Translations under genes and position numbers: made by a program
The notes under the pieces: model-generated
The model's input: the letters and a program-made list of their open reading frames with translations, nothing else
Database searches by the model: none
What the model was told of the DNA's origin: nothing
Source of the DNA: Larkinella soli
GTDB taxonomy: Bacteria; Bacteroidota; Bacteroidia; Cytophagales; Spirosomataceae
Direction of reading: 5' to 3'
Length of the DNA stretch: 64,000 bases
NCBI RefSeq assembly: GCF_003703975.1
Contig: NZ_QTJY01000008.1
Coordinates: 62,001-126,000 of the forward strand
Shown here: one piece after another, positions 1-6,929 of the stretch
How the letters are laid out: every line of letters begins with the position of its first letter
Position numbering within the stretch: the first letter of the stretch is position 1

Positions 1-1413
1 CCGGCGGGCCACGGCGGCCGGGAGGTCCTCCGGAACCGGCTCGAACGAATAGGTTTTCCCGATGGGCGTAAAGCCGCCGAACGCCAGGGGTTCCTGCGTC
101 GGGTCGGACTGGTAATAATCGAAATAGACGAACTCACCCGGCGTCATGATCGCGTCGTGCCCCTGCCGGGCCGCCGTAATACCGCCTTTGGTCCCGCGCC
201 AGCTCATGACGGTAGCGCCGGCCGAGAGGCCGCCCTCCAGAATTTCGTCCCACCCAATGATCTTCCGTCCTTTCGACTGCACCCAGCGGTCGATGCGGCC
301 GATGAAGTAACTCTGTAGCTGCTGCTCGTTCTTCAGTTTCAACCGGCGCATCAGGGCCTGACAATAGGGGCTGGCCTTCCAGCTCGCTTTCGGGCATTCG
401 TCTCCGCCGATATGGATGTAGGGGCCGGGAAACAGGTCCATCACCTCCGTCAGCACCTCCTGCAAAAAGGTGAACGTCTTCTCGTAGGGGCAGAATACGT
501 CGCTGAAGATGCCCCATTTGGTCGCGACTTCATACGGGCCGCCGGAGCAGCCGAGTTCGGGATAAGCCGCCAGGGCCGCCACCGCATGACCCGGCATCTC
601 GATTTCCGGAACGACGGTGATGTACCGTTCCCGGGCATACCGGACCACCTCCCGGATTTCCTCCTGCGTATAAAAGCCGCCGTAAGGCCGGCCGTCGAAC
701 TGCTGCGGGTCGGATTCGTAATAGTGACCGATGATCGTTTCCTTCCGTCGGGAACCGATTTCGGTTAATTTCGGATACCTTTTTATCTCGATCCGCCAGC
801 CCTGGTCGTCGGTCAGGTGCCAGTGGAAGGTGTTCAGCTTATGAAACGCCATCAGGTCGAGATATTTTTTTACGAACGATACCGAAAAAAAATGCCGGCT
901 GACGTCCAGATGCAGACCCCGGTAGGCAAAGCGGGGCCGGTCCTCGATCCGGCAGGCCGGAACCGCCCAGGAAGAAACCGCAGAAGGCTGATTACCAAAG
1001 ATTTCCGGCGGCATTAACTGATACAAAGTCTGAAGGGCATAAAAAAAACCGGCGGGTCGGGCGGCTTCGATCGTTATAGAATCGGGTTGCACATCCAGCC
1101 GGTAACCCTCTGCTCCCAGGGCGGGATCGGATACAAGAACGAACGTGATCGTATGGGCGGGCGTCAGGGTCTGGTTCCTGTTTTGTACTTTCAGGGCCGG
1201 TCCGCCCGCGGCCCGCAGGCGGTCGGCCAGCGTGCCGGCGAGGGCGATCACCTCTTCCGAACCCGACGGCACCCGGAGGATCGTGTTCGGACGCAGGACG
1301 AACTGTCCGGGCCGGACCTGAAAGGAGGCTGGTTTCGGAATCAGGTTTCCGGTGTTCTGACCGAAACCGGTTCCGGCAAGCAGGACCAGGAGGAAACAAA
1401 AAAACCGCTTCAT
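1..1413 (-). CDS. Beta-N-acetylhexosaminidase, GH20 (partial, C-terminus outside window)
   Basis: Secreted or periplasmic exo-hydrolase that removes terminal N-acetylhexosamine from glycans. The 471 visible residues open with a signal peptide (MKRFFCFLLVLLAGTGFGQ). A GH20b N-terminal domain (about 20-145) is followed by the (beta/alpha)8 catalytic domain, which begins near AYRGLHLDVSRHF. The catalytic pair is D338-E339 in HIGGDECPK; the polarising Asp and the acid/base Glu are the family hallmark. HWHLTDDQGWR and PEIEMPGH are also typical. The reading frame is open through base 1, so the gene continues left of the window. It is divergent from the DUF6134 gene. Family assignment is very sure; the exact substrate (chitobiose or host-type glycan) cannot be read. 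Confidence 0.95.
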   Translation of the reverse strand, partial: MKRFFCFLLVLLAGTGFGQNTGNLIPKPASFQVRPGQFVLRPNTILRVPSGSEEVIALAGTLADRLRAAGGPALKVQNRNQTLTPAHTITFVLVSDPALGAEGYRLDVQPDSITIEAARPAGFFYALQTLYQLMPPEIFGNQPSAVSSWAVPACRIEDRPRFAYRGLHLDVSRHFFSVSFVKKYLDLMAFHKLNTFHWHLTDDQGWRIEIKRYPKLTEIGSRRKETIIGHYYESDPQQFDGRPYGGFYTQEEIREVVRYARERYITVVPEIEMPGHAVAALAAYPELGCSGGPYEVATKWGIFSDVFCPYEKTFTFLQEVLTEVMDLFPGPYIHIGGDECPKASWKASPYCQALMRRLKLKNEQQLQSYFIGRIDRWVQSKGRKIIGWDEILEGGLSAGATVMSWRGTKGGITAARQGHDAIMTPGEFVYFDYYQSDPTQEPLAFGGFTPIGKTYSFEPVPEDLPAAVARR

Positions 1414-1468
1414 GAATGGGGGTAGCACCGGATTCAATTGTCCAAATGTAGAAAAAACAGTAACGACC

Positions 1469-2077
1469 TTGTTTCGATTCATCACCACCGCCCTTCTGTC
1501 CGGCTGCCTGGCTCTGAATGCCCCGGCCCAGACGCCCGGTCCGGCCACCACGGTTAAACACGCCATCGAGATTGCCGGCCTTCGGATCGGCACGCAGGTG
1601 TCCACCCACACCGTCAGCGGAGCGACCCATCATTACACCCAAACCAGCAACGTCGAGTTCTGGTTTTTCGGAAAAATCCGGATCAATTACAAAACGTCGA
1701 CCCGCACCGACGCCCGGCAGCTGCTTCGGTCCGAGGTGGAGGCTCACACCAATCGGGGCGACTTCCTGACCACCACCGCCTGGCAGGACGACCACTACGA
1801 CATCCGGGCCGACCAGTATAAATACACCTACAAATCCACGGAAACGCAGCCCATCGATTTCTCGCTGACCCGGATGTATTTTGAAGAGCCGGTCGGGCGG
1901 AAGCGGGTCTACGCAGAATATTTCGGAAAGTTCGCAACCATCGAGCCGACCAGAAAGGGCAGTTACATCGTCCGGATCGAAGACCGGGAAGATGAGTATT
2001 TCTACGAAAAGGGGCAGTTGGTGAAAATTGTGAAGGAAAACTCGGTTAAGAATTTCATTCTGAAGCGGGTAGATTAA
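1469..2077 (+). CDS. DUF6134 family secreted protein
   Basis: Unknown function. The body matches the Bacteroidota DUF6134 pattern: a single beta-rich domain with WFFGKIRINYKT, a central RMYFEEP motif and a YYEKGQLVK-like end. I prefer the TTG start at 1469. It gives a clean signal peptide ending LSGCLALNAPAQ, which could be a lipobox (LSGC) or a type I site after APA. The in-frame ATG at 1412 would overlap the start codon of the divergent GH20 gene and add 19 non-signal-like residues. No enzyme motif is visible. Family call from memory of the pattern; start moderately sure. Confidence 0.75.
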   Translation: MFRFITTALLSGCLALNAPAQTPGPATTVKHAIEIAGLRIGTQVSTHTVSGATHHYTQTSNVEFWFFGKIRINYKTSTRTDARQLLRSEVEAHTNRGDFLTTTAWQDDHYDIRADQYKYTYKSTETQPIDFSLTRMYFEEPVGRKRVYAEYFGKFATIEPTRKGSYIVRIEDREDEYFYEKGQLVKIVKENSVKNFILKRVD

Positions 2078-2095
2078 ATTTTAATCATCCTTTCG

Positions 2096-2128
2096 TTTGG
2101 CAGGTAAGGTCGTTTTCGCCTATATTTT
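2096..2128 (+). promoter_or_regulatory. Candidate Bacteroidota promoter for the peptide-ligase-transglutaminase genes
   Basis: A TTTGG at 2096-2100 (-33-like) lies 20 bases before TATATTTT at 2121-2128, one mismatch from the TAnnTTTG -7 consensus of Bacteroidota. Transcription would start roughly 30 bases before the small-peptide ATG at 2164. Pattern match only. Confidence 0.35.
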
Positions 2129-2163
2129 CGGGGTTTTCCCACTTCTGTCCACCCCTGCCTGCT

Positions 2164-2340
2164 ATGCAAAAACCGTTTACCGGCTCCGGAATCCGACTTT
2201 TTCTTAAATTTCTTCTGATCGCCCTCCTGATCACGGCCTCGGTCCTGAATGCCCGGATCAGCCGTCATTCCGGTATTTCGTCGTCCAGCCAGTTAAAACT
2301 GTCAACGCTCGGTTTCCAGTCCGAATATGTCGACTTTTAA
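2164..2340 (+). CDS. Small single-span membrane peptide, unrecognised (58 aa)
   Basis: A 58-codon frame, ATG at 2164 and TAA at 2338. The peptide has a short basic N-terminus (MQKPFTGSGIR), one strongly hydrophobic helix at about residues 12-28 (LFLKFLLIALLITASVL), and a Ser/Thr-rich external-looking tail (SRHSGISSSSQLKLST) ending in EYVDF. Its 3' end overlaps the ligase gene start by 14 bases, which implies translational coupling, and a promoter-like element lies just upstream. I do not recognise a family. The arrangement recalls pilin genes beside their dedicated O-oligosaccharyltransferase, or a peptide precursor beside its modifying enzymes; both are inference. It could also be a leader peptide that only couples translation. 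Confidence 0.6.
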   Translation: MQKPFTGSGIRLFLKFLLIALLITASVLNARISRHSGISSSSQLKLSTLGFQSEYVDF

Positions 2341-4234
2341 GACAGAACCGGGCACGCAGGCCAGTCGACCGATCTCCAGAAAATTAACTTCCGGGAGAGC
2401 GCTTTCCGGAAGCCGGCGCTATGCGGTACTTCTCCTTCCGCTGCTGCTTTTTTTTCTCGGCAGCCTGGCGGGCATTCCGCCGTTTGAAAACATCCGGCTG
2501 AAAGTCCACTTCCCGGGGCTGGCCCCGGCCTTTTTCGTGATGGGCTTTGTCCTTTACGCGGCTCTCCACCGCATCCGGATTCGTCTGGGGAGCATCGATC
2601 TGGCTTTCCTGCTCTATGGCGTCTATGTGCTGCTGAACCGGGCGGTTTTCGGGGTCGGCTTCAGTGAGGGGGTGATCCTGTCGATTCTGCCCATCCTGGC
2701 CTTCCTGCTGCTGAAACAGTTATTTCTGGAGGAGCCGTATGGAAACCGCCTGATGATGGCCTGCGCCTGCGGGCTGCTGCTGGTCGGCATCTACCAGTGC
2801 GTGAGTGGTGAACTTCAGCTGCTGGGCCTGCGCAAGAGTCATAACAAATTGTTTCCGATGACGGGCTTGTTTCATAATCCGGGACCGTTCGGCATTTTCC
2901 TGGCACCGATTTTTACGTTTGCACTGGCCGGTCTGCTGTTCCCGGCGCCCGGTCTTCCCCTCTACCGGGGGTGGGTCGGGTTATGCCGGGTGGCGGTGTG
3001 GGCGATCCCGGTCATTCTTCCGGCCACGCAGTCGCGCTCGGCCTGGCTGGGCGGTCTGACGGGCACCGGGTTCCTGCTTTTTCTGAGATACAAATCCCCC
3101 CTGCTCCAAATCTTCCGGGAAACGACGTCCTGGCTGAAGCTGACGGTCATTCCGGTTCTGATCGGGTTCGCTGTCGTGAGTCCGTACCTGCTGTACCAGT
3201 TCAAACCCAACTCCGTGAAGGGCCGGGCGCTGGTCTGGCGGGTCGGCTGGGAATCCATCCGGACGCACCCGGTCTTCGGAATCGGGTTCGGGCGGTTCGG
3301 CACCCACTTCGGGGAGTTGCAGAGCCGCTATGTGGAGAAGTACGCCGACGACCCGGCCGCCCTGATCCGGGCCGACTACGTGGCTTACGCCTTCAATGAC
3401 TTTCTCCAGATTCTGGTCGAGACGGGGCTGGTCGGCTTCGGACTGTTCGGACTGGTCATCTTCCGGCTTTTCCGGTCGGGCCGCCGGGGGATTGCCGGCC
3501 GGAACCCGCTCCTGATCGGCTCGCTGGGCGGTATTCTGGCCGTGCTGGTGGCCGCCTGCTTTTCCTATCCCTTCGAACTGCCTTTCATCTGGTTCCTGTT
3601 TCTGTTCTTCGCCTTTCTGGTTTCCGCCAAAACCGGACCCGCGGTGGTATCAGCCTCGTCGGGGACACCCCTCGCGCGCCTTGCCCTGCTGCTGACCCTC
3701 GGCCTGATGGTCGGAGCCGTCCGTGAAGAACTTCGGTTCATCCGGGCCCAGGAAAATATGGGCCGGGCCCGGGGGTACCTGTCCGCCCGGGAGTTCGGAA
3801 AAGCCGTCGGGAGCTACCGGACTCATGCCTCCGATCTGGCGTATGTTCCGAATGCCTGGCTCGGCTTCGGGAAGGCCCTGTTGCTGAACGGAGAGTATGC
3901 GGAGAGTGCCGCCGTCCTGGAAAAGGCCTCCGCCCGCATCTACGACCCGTTTCTTTTCATCAACCTGGGCAATGCCTACCAGAAACTGAAAAAATTCGAT
4001 CAGGCCGGAAAAGCTTACCGGACCTCCATTCTGATCCTGCCCAACAAAATGTATCCGCGTTATCTGCTGGCCAAACTGTATGCCGAAACCGGCGACACCC
4101 TGAAAGCCGTGGAAACCGCGCGGGAAGTACTCCGGATGCCCTACGAAATTCACTCGCCGGCGACCCGGGATATTTTGAAGGAAATGCAGACCCTGTCCCA
4201 TCGTTTCCCATCCAAACCTGAACGACTCCCATGA
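2327..4234 (+). CDS. O-antigen ligase / Wzy_C superfamily membrane protein with C-terminal TPRs
   Basis: Integral membrane glycosyl- or oligosaccharyl-transferase-like protein of 635 residues. About a dozen hydrophobic segments fill residues 28-465. A large periplasmic loop (about 285-365) carries RVGWESIRTHPVFGIGFGRF, the signature of the Wzy_C/WaaL/PglL superfamily. The C-terminal part (about 475-630) is soluble and TPR-like (NAWLGFGKALLLNGEYAES, FINLGNAYQKLKKFDQAG). Members ligate O-antigen to lipid A, polymerise repeat units, or O-glycosylate proteins; sequence alone rarely separates these. No glycan-assembly genes adjoin it. The start overlaps the 58-aa peptide gene by 14 bases and the stop overlaps the transglutaminase start by 4 (ATGA), so all three are probably co-translated. 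Confidence 0.85.
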   Translation: MSTFKTEPGTQASRPISRKLTSGRALSGSRRYAVLLLPLLLFFLGSLAGIPPFENIRLKVHFPGLAPAFFVMGFVLYAALHRIRIRLGSIDLAFLLYGVYVLLNRAVFGVGFSEGVILSILPILAFLLLKQLFLEEPYGNRLMMACACGLLLVGIYQCVSGELQLLGLRKSHNKLFPMTGLFHNPGPFGIFLAPIFTFALAGLLFPAPGLPLYRGWVGLCRVAVWAIPVILPATQSRSAWLGGLTGTGFLLFLRYKSPLLQIFRETTSWLKLTVIPVLIGFAVVSPYLLYQFKPNSVKGRALVWRVGWESIRTHPVFGIGFGRFGTHFGELQSRYVEKYADDPAALIRADYVAYAFNDFLQILVETGLVGFGLFGLVIFRLFRSGRRGIAGRNPLLIGSLGGILAVLVAACFSYPFELPFIWFLFLFFAFLVSAKTGPAVVSASSGTPLARLALLLTLGLMVGAVREELRFIRAQENMGRARGYLSAREFGKAVGSYRTHASDLAYVPNAWLGFGKALLLNGEYAESAAVLEKASARIYDPFLFINLGNAYQKLKKFDQAGKAYRTSILILPNKMYPRYLLAKLYAETGDTLKAVETAREVLRMPYEIHSPATRDILKEMQTLSHRFPSKPERLP

Positions 4235-5757
4235 AAAAGCCGGTCTTTCCGACCCTCCTCCTGTTCGTTTCTCTGTTGCCTGGTTTTCAGGCCTGCCGCC
4301 CCTCCGAACTGAAGGAGCAGGTCAAGGACGTAATCCGCTCGCATTACAAGGAAAACCTGCTGGAAGAATTGCAGGCGCATTATCGGGCTCCGCAGGACAG
4401 CCTCAAGCGCAAATCCGCGGAGTTTCTGGTCGGGCAGATGGATGAACTCCGGACCGGCGACACCCGGGCCGAGGATCTGGGCAGCGTGGAGGCCGATTAC
4501 CTGATCCGTAACATCGACCTGGCCTTTCAGACGGCGGGCGAGCGCCTGAGAACCGGCCGCCTGCGGTTCGACGACTTCTGCGAATACGTGCTCCCGTACC
4601 GGATGGCGAGCGAACCGCTGACCGACTGGCGCGGGCAGGGCCTGAGCCGCTACGCCACCCTGCTGACGACCTACGAAAACTCCGAAAAACGCAACGTCGA
4701 TATTTCCGACTCGGTCAACAACGACATCCGGCGGGATTTCAAGTACGGAACGGCGACCAAACCGGCCCAGCTCCTGGCCTGGGAAGAGCTGATGAAACAG
4801 AAAACGGGCAACTGCTGGGCCATGACGATGCTCGTCAATTACCCCCTGCGGTCGCTGGGCATTCCGGTAACGACGGACTTTGTTTCCCGGTGGAGCAACA
4901 ACAACGGCGTCGGCCATGCCTGGAACGCCCTCCAGACCGGCCCCGGCCGCTGGATTCCCTTCATGGGCTGTGAAATCGACGTAACCGACCCGCTCAGCTT
5001 CGACCCGTTCGGCATCTACCACGAACAGCGGCTGCCGGCCAAAATCTACCGGTCCACCTTCTCCCGCAACCCGGAAGCGCTGGTCCGCCAGGTCGAAGAC
5101 CACGCCCTGATTCCGGACGATCTGACCTTTGAACGCTACATCGACGTGACGGACCAGTACCTGCCGACCAGTACGGTGGCGGTGCCGCTGCCCGGAACCG
5201 GGCAGCCGGAAATCGCGTATCTGGCTACGTTCTCCAGCGGCTCCTGGGAGCCGGTCTACTGGGCCAAACCCGCCGGTAACCGGCTGACTTTCCCGAAGAT
5301 GGCGCGCAGCATCCTGTACCTGCCCTGCACGTATCAACGGGACAAAGGAGTATCTCCGATCGGAAACCCGCTTTATGTGGAAAAAGAAACCGGAAAAACC
5401 GTTACGCTGAAAGCCGACCGGACGCGCCGGGGCACGATTACCGTCGAAACCCTCCAGTCGAAAGGCATGGAGGAAATTGCGGTATTCTCGCTCGGCCGGG
5501 AGTTCATCCCGTTCATTCAGACGATGGACAGCATCTGCCTGGATCAGAAACGCAGCCGGCCCCTGGACCACCGGCGGTACCGTCTGTTTTACTGGGACAA
5601 CGGCTGGCAGGCGGCCGGAGAAGCCGTCAAACGGCCCGACCGACCGCTGCGCTTCGACAACGTCCCGTCGGGAACCGTCTACCGCCTGCTGCCCGACGAT
5701 CCGAAGCAGAAGGAACGGCTGTTTACGTATTCGGATCACCGGCAGCTCTGGTGGTAA
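4231..5757 (+). CDS. Transglutaminase-like lipoprotein
   Basis: Predicted envelope lipoprotein (508 aa; N-terminus MKKPVFPTLLLFVSLLPGFQAC with Cys22 as the likely lipidation site). The central domain is a transglutaminase/peptide-N-glycanase-like fold with catalytic C195 (TGNCWAM) and H229 (GVGHAWN); the third Asp/Glu probably lies in the following MGCEIDVTD stretch. The C-terminal half (about 290-500) looks like beta-sandwich domains. Such bacterial proteins may cleave or cross-link peptides or glycopeptides; the substrate is unknown. ATGA overlap with the ligase gene upstream and only 14 bases to the sialidase-like gene downstream suggest one transcript. Confidence 0.8.
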   Translation: MKKPVFPTLLLFVSLLPGFQACRPSELKEQVKDVIRSHYKENLLEELQAHYRAPQDSLKRKSAEFLVGQMDELRTGDTRAEDLGSVEADYLIRNIDLAFQTAGERLRTGRLRFDDFCEYVLPYRMASEPLTDWRGQGLSRYATLLTTYENSEKRNVDISDSVNNDIRRDFKYGTATKPAQLLAWEELMKQKTGNCWAMTMLVNYPLRSLGIPVTTDFVSRWSNNNGVGHAWNALQTGPGRWIPFMGCEIDVTDPLSFDPFGIYHEQRLPAKIYRSTFSRNPEALVRQVEDHALIPDDLTFERYIDVTDQYLPTSTVAVPLPGTGQPEIAYLATFSSGSWEPVYWAKPAGNRLTFPKMARSILYLPCTYQRDKGVSPIGNPLYVEKETGKTVTLKADRTRRGTITVETLQSKGMEEIAVFSLGREFIPFIQTMDSICLDQKRSRPLDHRRYRLFYWDNGWQAAGEAVKRPDRPLRFDNVPSGTVYRLLPDDPKQKERLFTYSDHRQLWW

Positions 5758-5771
5758 GCCCATCCCAAACC

Positions 5772-6827
5772 ATGAAACGATTCCTCCTCTCCCTCCTGAC
5801 CCTCGGCCTGTTGTCAGGCATGGCCTCCGCCCAGACGGCGAAAGGCGTTCTTAAATCCGAATTCATCTACGAGCAGGCACCGTTCCCCTCCTGCCATGCC
5901 TCCACCCTGGCCGAAACGCCCGGCGGGCTGGTGGCGGCCTGGTTCGGCGGCACCCACGAACGGCACCCCGACGTCGGCATCTGGTTCAGCCGGTATCAGA
6001 ACAATGCCTGGACCACCCCCGTCGAACTGGCGAACGGCGTGCAGGCCGACGGCACCCGGCATCCGACCTGGAACCCGGTGCTGTTTCAGATGCCCAACGG
6101 GCCGCTGCTGCTGTTCTACAAGGTCGGCCCCAGCCCCTCGACCTGGTGGGGGATGCTGATCACCTCCACAGACGGCGGCAAGACCTGGTCGAAACCGACG
6201 AAACTCCCGGACGGTATTCTCGGCCCGATCAAGAACAAACCCGTGCTGCTGGCCTCCGGCAAACTGCTCTGCCCCGCCAGCACTGAACACGACGGCTGGC
6301 GGCTGCACATGGAAAGCACCACCGACGGCGGCAAGACCTGGAAAAAAACCGCCCCGCTGAACGACGGAAAGGAGTTCAGCGCCATTCAGGCCAGTATCCT
6401 GTTCCACCCGAATAACCGCCTGCAACTGCTCTGCCGCAGCAAAAACGGCAAGGTGCTGGAAGCCTGGTCGGACGACGAAGGCGAACACTGGACCGCCCTG
6501 AAAGCCACCGAACTGCCCAACCCCAACTCCGGCACCGACGCCGTTACCCTCAAAGACGGCCGCCAGCTGCTGGTCTATAATCATACCGAAAAAGGACGCT
6601 CTCCGCTGAATGTCGCCCTCTCGCCCGATGGAAAGCACTGGCAGGCGGCCGCCGTGCTCGAAAACGATCCTGGCAAGGAGTTCTCCTACCCCTCGGTGAT
6701 CCAGACCCGCGACGGGCTGGTGCATATCATGTATACGTTCCACCGGAAAAAGATCCGGCATGTGGTGCTCGACCCGGCTCAGGTAGCGCTGACCGACATC
6801 CGCGACGGCCGGTGGGCAGGAAATTAA
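5772..6827 (+). CDS. Asp-box (BNR) sialidase-like exoglycosidase
   Basis: Secreted six-bladed beta-propeller of 351 residues. The ATG at 5772 gives a clear signal peptide (MKRFLLSLLTLGLLSGMASAQ). Several Asp-boxes are visible: STDGGKTWSKP, TTDGGKTWKKT, SDDEGEHWTAL and SPDGKHWQAA. The N-terminal CHASTLAETPGGLVAAWFGG region is typical of the BNR_2 family found in Bacteroidota and plants. The classical sialidase FRIP motif is not obvious, so sialic acid specificity is not assured; the enzyme may act on another sugar. It is the last gene of the set starting at 2164. Confidence 0.8.
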   Translation: MKRFLLSLLTLGLLSGMASAQTAKGVLKSEFIYEQAPFPSCHASTLAETPGGLVAAWFGGTHERHPDVGIWFSRYQNNAWTTPVELANGVQADGTRHPTWNPVLFQMPNGPLLLFYKVGPSPSTWWGMLITSTDGGKTWSKPTKLPDGILGPIKNKPVLLASGKLLCPASTEHDGWRLHMESTTDGGKTWKKTAPLNDGKEFSAIQASILFHPNNRLQLLCRSKNGKVLEAWSDDEGEHWTALKATELPNPNSGTDAVTLKDGRQLLVYNHTEKGRSPLNVALSPDGKHWQAAAVLENDPGKEFSYPSVIQTRDGLVHIMYTFHRKKIRHVVLDPAQVALTDIRDGRWAGN

Positions 6828-6855
6828 TTCGGGATGCGGGTTGTTACCCGGTTGG

Positions 6856-6898
6856 GATACGGAATTTGGAGATGGGTCTTCCCTGCAAATTCCGTATC
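6856..6898. repeat. 13-bp perfect inverted repeat upstream of ileS
   Basis: GATACGGAATTTG (6856-6868) and CAAATTCCGTATC (6886-6898) are exact reverse complements with a 17-base spacer. The right arm overlaps the -7 element of ileS. There is no U-tract beyond a short TTT, so it is not a standard terminator. It could be an operator dyad or an RNA stem at the end of the sialidase transcript. Confidence 0.75.
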
Positions 6899-6902
6899 TT
6901 TG
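6895..6902 (+). promoter_or_regulatory. ileS -7 promoter element
   Basis: TATCTTTG matches the TAnnTTTG consensus exactly and sits 27 bases before the GTG start of ileS. A convincing -33 TTTG at the usual distance is absent; TTTGG at 6865 is about 25 bases away. Confidence 0.5.
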
Positions 6903-6929
6903 CAGCCTGATTAATCTCCCAGCAACACC

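Noticed and set aside
4150-5763. 537-codon minus-strand frame opposite the transglutaminase gene
   Set aside because: Antisense shadow; the plus strand carries the Cys-His catalytic motifs and a lipoprotein signal.
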